DNA of 64,000 nucleotides from Rhizophagus irregularis. Lineage: Eukaryota; Glomeromycota; Glomeromycetes; Glomerales; Glomeraceae. A program made the translations under genes and the position numbers. The stretch lies in NCBI RefSeq assembly GCF_026210795.1, contig NC_089449.1, positions 3,472,001 to 3,536,000 on the forward strand, written 5' to 3'. How positions within the stretch are numbered: the first letter of the stretch is position 1; every line of letters starts with the position of its first letter. Below, piece after piece: positions 11,618-23,759 of this stretch. The notes under the pieces are model-generated. The model worked only from the letters and a program-made list of their open reading frames with translations. It was not told the DNA's origin and did no database searches.

Positions 11618-13163
11618 ATGCGGTGCTTATTATTATCAAAATTAATAATTTCTATAACTTTAATAATCTTTAATCAGATTATTTCATCTAATTGTGCATT
11701 ATTTATTGATACTAAAGCAATTTTTATAGGAGACAAATTGTATTGTCTAGATCTTACGCAATTTTTTTATGTAGATTTAGCAGGCATATCATTAGATACT
11801 GATGAACTTGTTAAACAATCTAAGTGGATAGACCTCACAAATATTAAACCTAAACCAGATAACCTTGGATTCCGTAATCCAATTCCGAGTGGTAATAAAA
11901 TAATGTTTTTAGATGAATTCGCCGGTAATTTCTATGTCAATGCATTTGATACTACGTTAAAAAAATGGGAAATAAATCAATATGTCAATAATGTACAACA
12001 ACCGAAATTGTTTATTCCATTTACAAATTGGATTTCTGATGAGAAAACTGGAAAATCCTATTTAACTCAAACACTTTTGAATGAGAAAGTGTTAATATTC
12101 GACACAATTAATATGGTACTGAATATTAGTGCCTCAGTTCCGAAAATCTTTTCAGAAAAATACCCTTCCGGAGGTTTTCTTAATTCCTATGATAAATATG
12201 TCCAAGTTTTAATTCCCAATGGTCAAATTTTATTTATTGGTGGAATAATCAATAATATAAATCTGCCAATGGATAGTTTATTAGTTTATGATACCATAAA
12301 TGATATATGGCAAATTTTGGTATTTAAATTTTTTTAATCTATTGATGATTAAATTATCATAATAACTAATCTTTTTTTCTTGTAAATACAAATAGAACAC
12401 AACCGGTAAAGCGCCTGAAGCACGCACCGATCATACAGCTGTTTCAAGTAAGCATTATATATATATATGAAAATCTTTACAAATTTTTGTTTATAATTAT
12501 TAAAATTTTTATATTCATTATTTATTTGTTATAGCTTCGGATGGACGTGTTATTGTGTTCGGTGGAGTATCAAAGCAATCTACACCAGCTTTGCCACATT
12601 TGTCAATCTTGAATATCTCAAAAACGCCATATGAGTGGTTAACACCAATAGTAGAAAATCCTATTGGAGCTTTTAGCGGACATACATCAGTCATGGTTAA
12701 CAATTATATGATTTCTGCATTTGGTAAATACAATTTGCTTATGTTTAATATAATAAAATAATAAAATTTATTAATCCTAATAATTATTTGAATTTTTAAA
12801 GGTAAAAATGAATCAAATAAAGATCCTTTAATAAACAGCCTCAGCGAAGATTTTTATAAATTAAATGTGTCAGATCCATTGAAATATAAATGGTCCTTAT
12901 TAGCTAAGTATAATTACCGTGACAATTCACCTAAAACAACACAAACGGCATTTGTTGGTAACAATAGTTTTGCTCCTTCTGAAACGGAAGTATCAGCTGT
13001 TGCAAACTCATCTTTTAATGAAGATGTATCAAGGACACGTTTGGCTGTTATAATTATATTTGTAATAATAATCCTTATATGCATTTTAATTCTTTTTTAT
13101 TATTATAAAAAAAAGCAAAATAACAAGGAATCAAGCAGCAATAATGAAACAAAAAATATCTAG
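11618..13163 (+). CDS. Kelch-type beta-propeller membrane protein, tandem copy 3
   Basis: I model four exons: 11618-12319, 12396-12447, 12535-12723, 12802-13163 (434 codons plus stop), with the same phases as copies 1 and 2. The signal peptide is MRCLLLSKLIISITLIIFNQ. Propeller signatures include FYVDLAGISLDT, ILFIGGIINN, YDTINDIWQIL, EARTDHTAVS and GRVIVFGGVS. DPLKYKWSLLAK precedes a Thr/Ser/Ala-rich linker, a membrane helix (LAVIIIFVIIILICILILFY) and a Lys/Asn tail. The extracellular face differs most among the copies in exon 1, while the DPLKYKWS motif and splice positions are conserved. This fits a tandem duplication followed by divergence of the ectodomain. Confidence 0.85.
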
Positions 13164-14689
13164 TATAATCTTATTTACGATATATTTTTTTTACAATTTA
13201 TTGTGGTAGTAAATACACGGTTGTACGACCAATTGATTTTTATAGTTATGGCGATAGACATTTTGGCGACAGCATACTTCACCTAGTCCATTTCACTAAA
13301 TTTCCAATTTATCAAAATCAAGCTTTATGTTTATTTAATAAATACATGGAGTATGAATTAGATTCAGTTCATATTTCGAATCACGTATGTTCAAGCTACC
13401 AATAAAAATTCGTGTTATCTCTACCATGACCATTTTTATTCAAAATAAAATATTGACATAAATCCTTCATAAAGTTTTTATAAAACCGAGTGTAAAAAAA
13501 AGTGAAGAGTAATGATGAAATAAAGCATGATTAATATACAGTATAACGACATAATTAAAATTTTATTTGTATTATTTATTTCATGGGGAGTTGGAAATAA
13601 TAGGGTTTCCCTTCCCGGGTAATCCCCAGGAGTCGGGTCACCATTAAATTTAACATGTGATTAAATTTTAAACTAAAATTAGAAATTTTCTGGCTATCTA
13701 TACGAGACCGGGAAATAAGTATAAACTCAGCTAATTATTTGCAATTTTCAAAAATTAGTATGAATCAAAATTTACTGTGGAAATCACATTAATCAACGCA
13801 CATATTGGAATTTTCGTCGCAGAGACGCAGAGTATTCTCGTGATCTCTAGAATAAAGACAACACAAAGTTAGCCATGAGGGATAATTAGTGTGACAGGGA
13901 TTAGTATTATTTATTGACTTTATTTACATTAAGATTATTATTTATTCTATAGAGTACATTTATAATGTCGCGTATATTAATTGTGAAATACTATTATTTT
14001 TTTTGTTTACTGGCTGAGGTTTACCCACATTATTGTATACAGCACGTAATATTATACACAGTATTATTATCAAAAGTCATCTTTCGTAGGAAATTTTTTT
14101 TTAATTATATATAATTAATAAGTTTATTATTCTCACTACCAAATAGTATTTTATGATAAATATAACTTTCGTTAGTTTCCGTTATCAATTACTAACTAAT
14201 CTTTTTTTAGATCTGACATTAAACAATTATGTAATGGTTTTACAATACGAGAATATAGCTCCAATGGAGTGATAAAAATCGGATGGCATCAGAAATTGCT
14301 TGTGGATTGAAGATTTTATTCATGTGAGTAAGTACAAGTAATATTTCTAATGTAAATATATAATATAAATCTATGTTATAAAATATATTATTAGTCATAA
14401 ACTACATCGTTATCAATCATTATAAAAGATATTGGTGTAACTATGAACAATAATGAATAACATGATTATTGCTGTTACAATTGTTACAATATGATAAGAA
14501 AAATTATAATGCAAAATATTGGTGTAACTATGAGTAATAATGAAAAATATAGAAAGATCAAATTATAAAATCAATATGTGTCATATTTATTAATTTTTTG
14601 TAAGATTTTTTTTCTTTTTTTGGTACCTTCTTGTAATATTAACAACATCAATAAAGATGAATTCAGTATTATTGAGGCAATTTTTTTTT

Positions 14690-14960
14690 TTTATTTAAAG
14701 GCCTGCAATTTGCCAAATATTTTTTTGTAATTTTTATTTTTTGCAACTTATTTTTTTAAAAACTTTATTTTTTTTTTGCAATTTATTTTTTTAAAAATCA
14801 ATATTTTTTGCAATCTTATTTTTTGTAATTATTTTAAAAATCGATATTTTTTTGCAATTGATTTTTTTTTTTTGCAAATATTTTTTGCAAATATTTTTTT
14901 TGCAATTTATTTTTTTTTGCAATTTATTTTTTTAAAAATCAATATTTCTTATAATTTTTG
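14690..14960. repeat. T-rich degenerate tandem repeat
   Basis: Repeated TTTTTTTGCAATTTATTTTTTTAAAAATC-like units of about 20-45 bp, strongly T-rich on the + strand. The 84-aa Phe/Ile/Asn ORF over it is a by-product of the repeat. Confidence 0.7.
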
Positions 14961-15106
14961 GAAAATTAATATCTATACCTTGGATGCCATTACTCATTAT
15001 TGCTTCTTCTTCATCATTTTTTGGTCTTGAGAACCTGGACTGAAAAGGTGTGTATTTTTTATTTTGCAAGCTTAGGGAGCTTAGGACTTTAGGAATCAGT
15101 GGAACT

Positions 15107-15235
15107 GAAGGACCATGACAGTAGGGACCACATACTAGGTAGCATGGTATCGTCTTTCTGTAACAGTGGTATCCTGAAGGACCATGACAGTAGGGACCAC
15201 TTAGGTAGCATGGTATCATTTTGTGACAGTAAGAA
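15107..15235. repeat. Short tandem repeat, about 68-bp unit
   Basis: The block GAAGGACCATGACAGTAGGG followed by ACCAC..TAGGTAGCATGGTATC occurs twice (about 15107-15152 and 15174-15217). A decayed third copy follows (GTGACAGTAAGAACCACTTGGGTA). Confidence 0.7.
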
Positions 15236-15648
15236 CCACTTGGGTATATTGGTATAATTTCTTTATATCTGAGGTGTCCTAAGTTTGACTTAAGTTTGTT
15301 GTTGGTAAAGGTCTGTTGGTTCTGATATGAAGAAGAACTGGCTATGTACCTTCCTTTATCCTAAATAAAATGTTCGCACTACTAACTAATATCTTATATT
15401 AATAGGCAAAATTAGAACACTAATGCCGATCAGCATTACATAGTGCCGGCCCTGAAGAAATGCGTAGAGCTACAGTAATAGCTGATCTATATATATAAAC
15501 AATAGAATTCGTCGATGTCACGGGATTATTCCGATCACGCGATTTAGAACCGGTCGGAAATCGAAATCGGCAAGTTTATGTAACACTGCAGACATTGTGC
15601 ATTATAAATATATTTTATTATTCATTTCCCTCATTAAATTCAATTATA

Positions 15649-16915
15649 ATGGTTGAAAATTTTTTGCCAAAATTATCTCAAAATTTGCTTGATGTTTTAA
15701 ATGATGAAGAATTTTATGATATTACTATTGAAGTTGGTAAAGACCCTTACGTAAAAATATTTCGTGCACATGTAGTTATTTTATATTATCGTTCCCCTTA
15801 TTTGAAAAGAATTTTATCAACTAATAAAAAGGAAAATGATAAAACTTTGGCGCACATTAAATTACCAAATATTTCACCAGAAATTTTTCAAATAATTTTA
15901 AGGTACTAAATAAATTGATATCATACATTATTATTTTTTTTGCTTTTTTTTCAGAAAGTAGAAATATATTCATAATTTTTTTTTTATTATAGATATATTT
16001 ATGGAGGTAATGTTTCTTTAGAGGAGTGTGATGCTTTAGATATCATTAAAATTTTGGGTGCTGCAAGTGAATTAAGTCTTCATGAATTAGTCACTTATTT
16101 ACAATCCCTTTTGGTTGAAAATAAAACAAAATGGATTGAAGAAATTTTAATTTTGTATATCAAACAAGTTTTGAAAACAATTCTTTCTTGGAACTTCAAA
16201 AATATTGTACTGATTTAATATCAAAAGAGCCAGATAAGATATTTAAATCACCAAATTTTTCTTCAATTCCGGAAAAAATTTTGATATCTCTTATTCAAAA
16301 TGATTATCTTCAAATGAGCGAAGTTCAAATTTGGGATCAAGTAATTAAATGGGGAATCGCTCAAAATTCAGATCTTTCCTCTGATTTTACAAACTATTCA
16401 AAAGACGATTTCAAAACTTTAAAAAATACTTTACAACATTGTATTCCATTTATTAAATTTCATAATTTAACTTCTAAAGAATTTATGGATAAAGTATTAC
16501 CTTGCAGAAAACTTTTACCAAAAGAATTATATGAAGATTTATTAAAAGCTTTTTTGAGTCTTTCAGATCCCGATAGCAAGCCAATAAGTAAAACAAGACA
16601 TCATAAAACTAATGATAATTTATTCTTAAAAAATAACGATTTTGTAATGGAGGATGTTAGTGGACAAGCTGAACAATCTGTAATTACTGAACGAGATGAA
16701 CTAATGAATGATAATGATATAATTATGGATGATGATAGAATTATGAATGATACTATAATTGATTGGAACGAAATAAAAAAGTTTAGTGAAAAAGATAAGA
16801 AAGTGATTGATGATGACGATATTTACGGTAAGGTTTAGATAGTTTGAATCTCAAAATCCTATTTCTAAAATTTCTGAATTTAATTTTTACAGAGGCAATT
16901 GACAATTTAATAATA
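15649..16915 (+). pseudogene. BTB-BACK protein gene with one apparent frameshift
   Basis: The start is the ATG at 15649 (MVENFLPKLSQNLLDVLNDE), because the open frame upstream lacks an ATG. Exon 1 (15649-15902) and exon 2 from 15993 join across a GT..AG intron inside the BTB domain (FYDITIEVGKDPYVKIFRAH ... ILRYIYGGNVSLEE). A BACK-type helical region follows (FKSPNFSSIPEKILISLI, MSEVQIWDQVIKWGI). Rhizophagus BTB proteins of this sort usually carry a C-terminal TLD domain. Here the tail is instead an acidic Asp/Met/Asn-rich segment. Near 16142 the frame shifts by one base within GAAGAAATTTTAATTTTG, where an extra A would restore the family reading. This may be a real mutation or an error in an A-run. 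A splice donor near 16828 (TACG|GTAAGG) and an acceptor near 16892 could add a short last exon ending near 16980. Family role: substrate adaptor for cullin-3 or a scaffold. Confidence 0.65.
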
Positions 16916-17029
16916 TACAGTATTTCAGCAAATTATTGTAATTGGTATTGTAATTTATTAAATTATTACGTAATATAGTACAAAAAATGAAGGAAATAAA
17001 ATAAATCAAACTATTTTGTAATGTGATTA

Positions 17030-18095
17030 AAAATATGAGTATACAAAGTAGTATAACGGGAAAAAATAATTCCAAATATACAGTATGTACAAAAGGGTGT
17101 ATTTTCGCTACAATAAATTAATGAATGTAAAGTGTAATTTTGCCCACTAAAAATATTCTTAAAAAATTAAATCGTTTGCAGCATAACGATTTTATTGCTA
17201 CGCTACAAATTTAGATTTAATCGACATATGAAATCTTAAAAAAAAGTGTCATCAAAAAAATTAAATCGTTTGCAGCATAACGACTTTATCGCTATGCTAC
17301 AAATTTAGATTTAATCGCATATGTAAATTGTAAATTATGAAGTAAAAAAAATAATAAAGATTTTCTAAGCTAAAAAATATTATGCTATTGCATAGGCGTA
17401 TTGTATTTCAATAATTTATGTTAAATGAAAAAAATTGAAATAACGAAAGGGTAAAAGTCGATAATCAAAAAAAATATATATTCTATTTTAGTAATTAAAA
17501 ATGTGAAGTATAAAGCATAACAGAAGTTTGATTTCATTGGTTGATCGATAAGGGTTCTGATTTGTTAAATCAAATTTCATAAGAAATAAACTCCCAATCT
17601 TGGAGTTTCACAAAAAGCTTCAAAAGAAATGATCATTCAACCTTGCTCACGTGAATATAAAAGGATATTTTGTAAGAAAAAGACCCAAGTTTCATTAATA
17701 TTTTGGTCTTTAAAGGGTATAAAACCAATATACTGACTTTGTGTAACATGTTTGTAATTCTAGAGTTCTTCCTATTAAAACTTGGTGGAATAAAGAGATC
17801 ATAATGTATATAATGGTAGAATAACAGCAGAAATATATTCTAGTGAAATTTCGCATCAAACAGATAGGTCTTCATGTGTGCTATTCTATACGCTATATAA
17901 ATAATTAGGTTTATTTAAGAAACTCTGTTATGCTGAAGTAAAACGGGAAAAAAATAATTCAAATATATGTACCAAAATGTGTATTTATGTAAAAGTGTAA
18001 CAAACGTAATTTTGTCCACTAAAAATATTCTAAATCGTTTGCAGCATAACGACTTTGTCGCTACGCTACAAATTTAGATTTAGTCGTTAGCGATT
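17030..18095. repeat. Dispersed short palindromic repeat (three copies) inside a duplicated segment
   Basis: The block AAATCGTTTGCAGCATAACG..TCGCTACGCTACAAATTTAGATTT occurs at about 17169-17224, 17264-17318 and 18027-18082. Its two ends are imperfect inverted repeats (GCAGCATAACGA against TCGCTACGCTACAAA). Longer flanks (AACGGGAAAAAATAATTC, ATTTTGCCCACTAAAAATATTC) are also shared between 17055-17170 and 17940-18030. That indicates a duplication of about 150 bp, with the palindrome copied once more. No ORF is present. Confidence 0.65.
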
Positions 18096-18487
18096 AGGTT
18101 TATTCCATTACTAATTATCACATTATTGTCAAGTGTTAAACTTTTTTGACAAACAAGAGTTTTGTAGATAAGATTGAAGTTTTTTTTAGTTATTTATAAT
18201 TTTTTATGTCACACCAAGAATTTCCTCATAGAATTTACCACGTTACATACCGACGCATGAAAAAATTTTTTTATTACAGAATTCCGGTGATGTGCACCTT
18301 TGGAAGCTTGCAGAATTCTATGGAATTATTTCTATGGCTGATCTGATCCGAATAAGTTATTGCAGTTCTCTCAGCCATTCCTTTTTTGAATGATCGCCTA
18401 AATTACCTAAATTACGTAAACTTTGCTGTAAATACCGTTTTAACTAGAATATTCTTTTTTTTCTTCTTTTTTTCTCTCTTTTTTTTA

Positions 18488-18745
18488 AAAAACAAAAGAA
18501 ATTCTTAAAGTTCCAATAGATGCAAATGAAATTACTATATGATTACAATCATTCTGTCCATATAAATCTGTTGAAACATGTTTATTATCGTACATTGAAA
18601 GTATAACGGATAATAGTGCAAATTTCTTACAAGTATTTAGAAATTCATATCTTAAGGATTATTATTATATCATGTTAATACTACAACGCAATAAATTATT
18701 AGAAACATATGGTTTTCTTATATGTTCAAAATTCTTTTTAAAGAT
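18488..18745 (+). pseudogene. Possible gene relic, family unknown
   Basis: A stretch of about 250 bp reads as protein-like sequence with coding character (EILKVPIDANEITI, an interruption, LQSFCPYKSVETCLLSYIE, then FRNSYLKDYYYIMLI). It has no start and is followed by unrelated sequence. I do not recognise the family. Confidence 0.25.
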
Positions 18746-18854
18746 ACAGTATTAGCAGTTATACTTTGTACTACTCTCTTCTTTAATTGGGTACTTCATT
18801 TCCTAATTGAATTCTCTTGGGTAACTTTTCCATCGAATTTTAATTCAAGTTTTC

Positions 18855-18928
18855 CGGGATCACGGGCGTGCTTATTAATGGTGTGGCGCTTCGCGCCACA
18901 TCAGATCATTATTAAGCGCCCGTACAAA
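18855..18928. repeat. Near-perfect hairpin with GTGGCGC stem
   Basis: GTGGCGC-TTC-GCGCCAC is a perfect 7-bp stem with a 3-base loop (18880-18897). It sits inside a wider imperfect palindrome whose arms are ACGGGCGTGCTTATTAATG and CATTATTAAGCGCCCGT. It is GC-rich in very AT-rich surroundings. It could be a tiny MITE or an RNA hairpin. No poly-T terminator or promoter was identified. Confidence 0.7.
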
Positions 18929-18949
18929 TAATAAGTAGAAACTTGTGAT

Positions 18950-19055
18950 TAGAAAAACTATTTAACACAACTGTACTATAATTAACATACATTCCTTATT
19001 TAGAAAAACCATTTAACACAACTGTACTATATTTAACATTCCTTATTCTATGTTT
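18950..19055. repeat. Two-copy tandem repeat, about 55 bp
   Basis: TTAGAAAAACTATTTAACAC followed by AACTGTACTATAATTAACAT and CCTTATT is repeated almost exactly in tandem (about 18949-19002 and 19001-19050). Confidence 0.7.
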
Positions 19056-20214
19056 AACTGTTAAAACAAATTTAATTTTTTTTTTTCGCGGCAGTTAATG
19101 CAGAAAATGTACTTGACAACATTATGTTATACAGTTCCTTATTGGCGAATTTGGTGGGTTGGAAATTAAAATTCATTATAATAAGGAATTCTGATACAGT
19201 ATTGCATATAACCAATTAAAGATTAATATAATATCAACATAACTTAAGTATATTTGTTATTAACGAAGCAAATTAACTCAAATTTTGCTACGGAATAATT
19301 AATTTAGCAAAATACATGCACGATAAAAGAAAAAATAAATGTGTTGTATTTTATAGCAACTTGCTTACAAATTTAAATACTATGGTAATTGGTAAATTAT
19401 CATAAAAAATCTATACCTTATTCGCTATATTAAAATCCGTTATTGTAACGGTGAACTTTGCCCATGATGGTTTATTGTTTACATTTAACTTATTTGAGCA
19501 CTAAAATTTACCGTCACTTTTTCTTCTAGTGATAACTTGTACTCGAAGTTAAAGATATTTTGTAATAAAACTAATTTCTAATTATTCATTCCTTAACTTT
19601 AGAGCGTGTTCGGTGGGGTCGAAACTACCTGTATCTCGATTTTTATGAGAGTAAGTATATTATTTTTCATGGAGAAAATCGTATTTTTCATATCAGTTTT
19701 GATTTTCGAAATTTTCGAAATTTTCTGATAAATTTACCACGGAACGGTCAGAACGTACTTACTTACTGCGACTTAAGTAAGTAGCAAAAAATTTACAATA
19801 TGTCGATCATTTGGCTGGGTTGCCATGTCTACTTTAAAGGCTAGAAGAACCGAAAATGTAACCGTTTTAAGTCCATAGATTTTTTAATTTTAACTATAAT
19901 AAGTAATTATTAACTTCATTTATTCTATACAAAAAAAAATTTACAATTATATTTTGAATCGGTGAACTAATAAAGATTAATTAAATGTCCTAAAAGCATA
20001 TGTCAAGTTATGTCAATATGTCGATGTCGATGATGTTTATCACGTAGTCACGTGCTGGCGCGAGTTAGTTATCTGAGGGGACTTACGTAACTTAACCTGT
20101 CACACATTACACACATTAATTACTCAGGCTTTATAAATAAGTTCGTTATCGTAATATTAAAAAAAATAATAATTTTTTTTCCTATTTGATTTTCTTTTTG
20201 ATAAAAAAAAAAAA
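19056..20214. other. Intergenic upstream of the GMC oxidoreductase gene
   Basis: AT-rich; no ORF with coding character. A less AT-rich strip near 20040-20100 (CACGTGCTGGCGCGAGTTAG) and the T/A-runs near 20160-20214 lie directly before the start codon and probably hold the promoter and leader of the next gene. Confidence 0.4.
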
Positions 20215-22645
20215 ATGTCGCCCGATTTAAAAACAAGATTAGATAAAGGATTAAAAGATGATGCTGAAATTCGTGACCTTTGGTTAGAGGGAATTTATAA
20301 CCGAGATCATCGACAAACATTTAAAAAGACCAATGAATTTTATGATTTTATTATTATTGGAGCTGGAACTGCAGGATGTGTATTAGCGAGGGAATTGATT
20401 TATAATATCCCCCATATTAATATTTTGGTATTAGAAGCTGGTCCACCAAGTACACAAATTAATGATATAATGCGTTCACCATGTGCTTTTCATTCGGTAT
20501 GTATTAATATTTTGATATTATAAAGTTAACTGTAAATCTTTACATTGACGATTAATTTATAAATAAATAGGCTTTTCGAGCGGTTGAAACAGATTGGGGA
20601 TATTCTTCTGAAGATCAAAAAATGCCTGGTATTATTGATCCTAATAAAGAAGTATTAAATAAAGGGTCTCATTATCCACGTGGCAAGGTTATTGGAGGAT
20701 GCAGCACTGTGAATGCAATGATTTATATGTAACTTTTTTTCTCTTTTTTTTTGGCTGATTGAATATATAACACGAAATTTTCGATTTTATTTATATTTCA
20801 TATCCTAAATTCCTTAGAAGAGGTCAAAAAGCTGATTACGATCTTTGGGCTGCTCAAGGTTCAGAATACAAAATTTGGGATTATGATCACTGTCTTGAAG
20901 GTTAGTATCTTATTATTCTGTACACTATATTTTTTTCATTTGTTTATTAAAAATTTAATATTTCTTTGTTTTTAAACCACTTATTTAAATAATAGCTTTT
21001 AAAGCGGTTGAAAACAATGCGCGTAAAAGTACTGATGAAGAATTTAAAAAGTATCATGGGTTCAATGGTTTGCTTCACGTACAAGATGGTCAAATTGATT
21101 TCGATGATATTATAAAAGATGTTATTAAAGTTGCAAAAAATCTTGGAATTCCCTATAATAATGATTTCAATGGCGTTAGACAATATGGAATAGGAAAACA
21201 TCAGGTAAATGAGTGACAAGATAATTTTAAATTTTTAATTTATTAATCAATTTAATATGTAGCATACGATGAAAGATGGAAAGCGCTTTTCGTTGGCTGA
21301 CGGTTATTTAACAGATGCATTAAGAAAAGTTGAGACTTATCCCCCTTCAAAACCATTCGAAATAGGGTCTCCTCACGGATTAAGCGATGATGCTGCAAAG
21401 TTCGTGGCAGTTAACGTTAAATCTTCTACTCACGTGTTGAATATTATTTGGGATGAGAAAAAGAAAGATGAAAATGTTGCAATTGGCGTAAAGTATTTTT
21501 ATGACGGTAGAGTTCATGAATCTTTTATTGCTCCAAAGGGTGAAGTGATTATTTGCGGTGGTGCTTTTAATAGCGCTCAGGTAATAATTAAAAAAAAATA
21601 TTGATTTTTTTCGATAAAACAATGAACTGATGATAGTATTTGATAAATTTAAAAAGATTTTAATGCTTTCTGGAATCGGACCAAAAAACAATTTGGAAGA
21701 AAATAATATCAAAGTTCGTAAAGAATTACCAGTAGGACGCAATTTACTTGATCATCCTACATGTGGAATCACTGGCGAAGTTTCCGTTCTAAATGGTACA
21801 AGTAATTCTCAATTGAATTATTCGAGTTGTGGATTGGAACTTGCAATGTTTTATAAAGGTGATAATAAAGGAAAAGTTCTTAACCAAAAACATTTCCTTG
21901 ATGAACGTCCTGATATTCAATTACATGGTAAGTTAATATCTCATATACTATATTAGTTTTTAAAATATTATTAAAATTATAAAATTGCTTATGATTTTAT
22001 AGTGAGTACAAGTATACTCGATCCCGCTAATGCTACATCAGGAAAAAAAAATGATATTCTCACCCTTTTATCGACTCTTAATCTTCCATCAAGTGTTGGT
22101 CATTTGGAATTACGTAGTTCTAATCCATTTATGCATCCAAAAATATTTCTTAATTTTTATGAAAAACCTGATGATTTATATTTAATGATGAGCAGTCTTA
22201 AATTATCATGTGAAATTTTCAAACAACCTCCATTAAGCACTGTTTGGGGCGTTGAATCTTATGAATATAAAGAGATGAGTGATGAAGATTGGGAACAATA
22301 TATTCGTGAAAAAGTAAGTTCTGATAAATCAGATTAATTTATAATTAATTTCATATGACGTATATTTACATATTAAAGAATACACTTGTTAACTTTTCTA
22401 TATTTCAATATATTTTAATCTAGACATTCTCATCATCCCACGCATGCAGTACTGTAAAAATGGCACCAGAATCTCAAGGAGGATGTGTTGATCATCGCCT
22501 TCAGGTTTATGGAACAAAAAATCTTCGAGTTGCTGACGCTTCAATTTTTCCAACTATTCCGGCTGGTAACCTTAATGCTCCTGTCGCTATGGTTGCATGG
22601 AGAGCAAGTAGATTAATTGAGGAAGATTATAAAAATAAAGCTTAA
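20215..22645 (+). CDS. GMC oxidoreductase (choline dehydrogenase-like), eight exons
   Basis: Exons modelled: 20215-20496, 20571-20728, 20818-20900, 20996-21204, 21263-21580, 21657-21927, 22003-22313, 22424-22645, giving 617 codons plus stop with every junction GT..AG and in phase. The FAD-binding Rossmann motif is FIIIGAGTAGCVLARE (about residue 46 on). GMC signature 1 is PRGKVIGGCSTVNAMIYIRG, crossing the exon 2/3 junction. Signature 2 is GEVIICGGAFNSAQ followed by MLSGIG. The C-terminal catalytic His region is SSSHACSTVKM, followed by NLRVADASIFPTIPAGN and APVAMVAW. Length is typical for the family. The enzyme uses FAD to oxidise an alcohol substrate. The substrate cannot be read from the sequence. 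No signal peptide is seen, so it is probably cytosolic or organellar. The gene appears intact. Confidence 0.92.
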
Positions 22646-23397
22646 CGATAAAGAAATATTTTTTTTTTTTTAGATTAGTGAATGTTGTAGAATAAATATT
22701 AAATATTCATCATTTGTTGCTTTATGTCGACTTCTAAGTCGGTTTACCAATTAACATTTGAAATACGAATAAGCAAGATTAAATAAATAAATATGTAAAT
22801 AATCTTTTTAAAATAAGTTACATAAAGATTTATAATATATATATGTTAATAAGTGTATAATATTTTAAGATTATGTGCAAGTTGAAAGTATGAAACCACA
22901 CCCTATGCTTTATGTAAAGCTTGTAGCCAGATCATATGAATTGGTGCGATCCGGATGATTCCGGTCAATCTGTCAGCTGGTCATCGATCATCCGGATCCA
23001 TCCGGATTAAAAATGAACGGATTCGTGGATGAACACCAGAATTTAAACATCTGCCAGCAAGGCTAGCAATGCAGTATAATTTCTATATAAATATGACATA
23101 TATTTAACAATATGAATATTTCTTGTTTTTCTTTTTTTTTCAAATTTCTCTATTTCAAAGAATAAAAACAAACAAAAATAAAACAAAAATTAAATTCTCA
23201 ACCTATGACCATCTGTGTTGAATCTTAATTTTTTGTTCACCCATTTCGTTAATATTTTTCATTCCTCTATATTATCCAGTAAATGTTGAATTCACTTTTT
23301 GTTTTCTCCTTTATCTTCGTCTTTAAGAATTCTTTCTTGTTAATAGTATAGTATATAGTATTGGCACTATTTCAGAAATTCTTGATTAAACTTGTAA

Positions 23398-23502
23398 TCA
23401 TCATTATATCATGTATTTTCCTATAAAAATTTCCTAATTCAGTAAAATTCCTAAAAATTGGGAAATTTTTTTAGAAAAAATACATGATTATATCATCATT
23501 TC
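23398..23502. repeat. Palindromic MITE-like repeat, about 100 bp
   Basis: The left arm TCATTATATCATGTATTTTC..AAATTTCC is mirrored by GGAAATTTTTTTAGAAAAAA..TACATGATTATATCATCA on the right. Only about 30 bp lie between the arms. No ORF. Confidence 0.65.
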
Positions 23503-23561
23503 CGTCACGACTTTAATTGTTTTTTCTTCAAAATCATTATTATCAAAGATTTGGCATACTA

Positions 23562-23759
23562 CAGTCAGGCCTCCATAATTGCACACTTCTTGGGACCATA
23601 TGCATAATTTTCAAAATAATGCATTTAAAGAGGGTGTACATTTATAGAGGTAAAATAATTAGAGATCATATAAGCTTGGGACCGAACCAGAGGGTGCATT
23701 TAGAGAGGATATACATAGTGGGTGCAATTATGGAGAGTGCAATTATAGAGGTCTGACTG
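23562..23759. mobile_element. Tc1/mariner-type MITE, 198 bp
   Basis: Terminal inverted repeats CAGTCAGGCCTCCATAATTG and (inverted) CAGTCAGACCTCTATAATTG are flanked by TA on both sides (23560-23561 and 23760-23761), the target duplication of Tc1/mariner/pogo elements. The inside has no transposase ORF, so this is a non-autonomous copy. A related end (ATAGAGGTCTGACTG|TA) recurs at 59912-59929. Confidence 0.85.

Larger units (their letters stand above)
13164..15648. other. Long intergenic stretch with low-complexity and short tandem repeats
   Basis: No gene seen. Near 13600-13640 is a small GC patch (CTTCCCGGGTAATCCCCAGG). A T-rich tandem region (14690-14960) and a 68-bp tandem repeat (15107-15235) are listed separately. 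Near 15400-15590 is a less AT-rich patch (GCCGATCAGCATTACATAGTGCCGG) that looks like a transposon fragment but has no readable ORF. The last 60 bp are the leader of the BTB gene. Confidence 0.45.

Noticed and set aside
14776-15030. 84-aa Phe/Ile-rich ORF
   Set aside because: Produced by the T-rich tandem repeat; no coding character.
15595-15648. Upstream extension of the BTB ORF
   Set aside because: It has no ATG; the first ATG in frame is at 15649 and the BTB homology starts after it.
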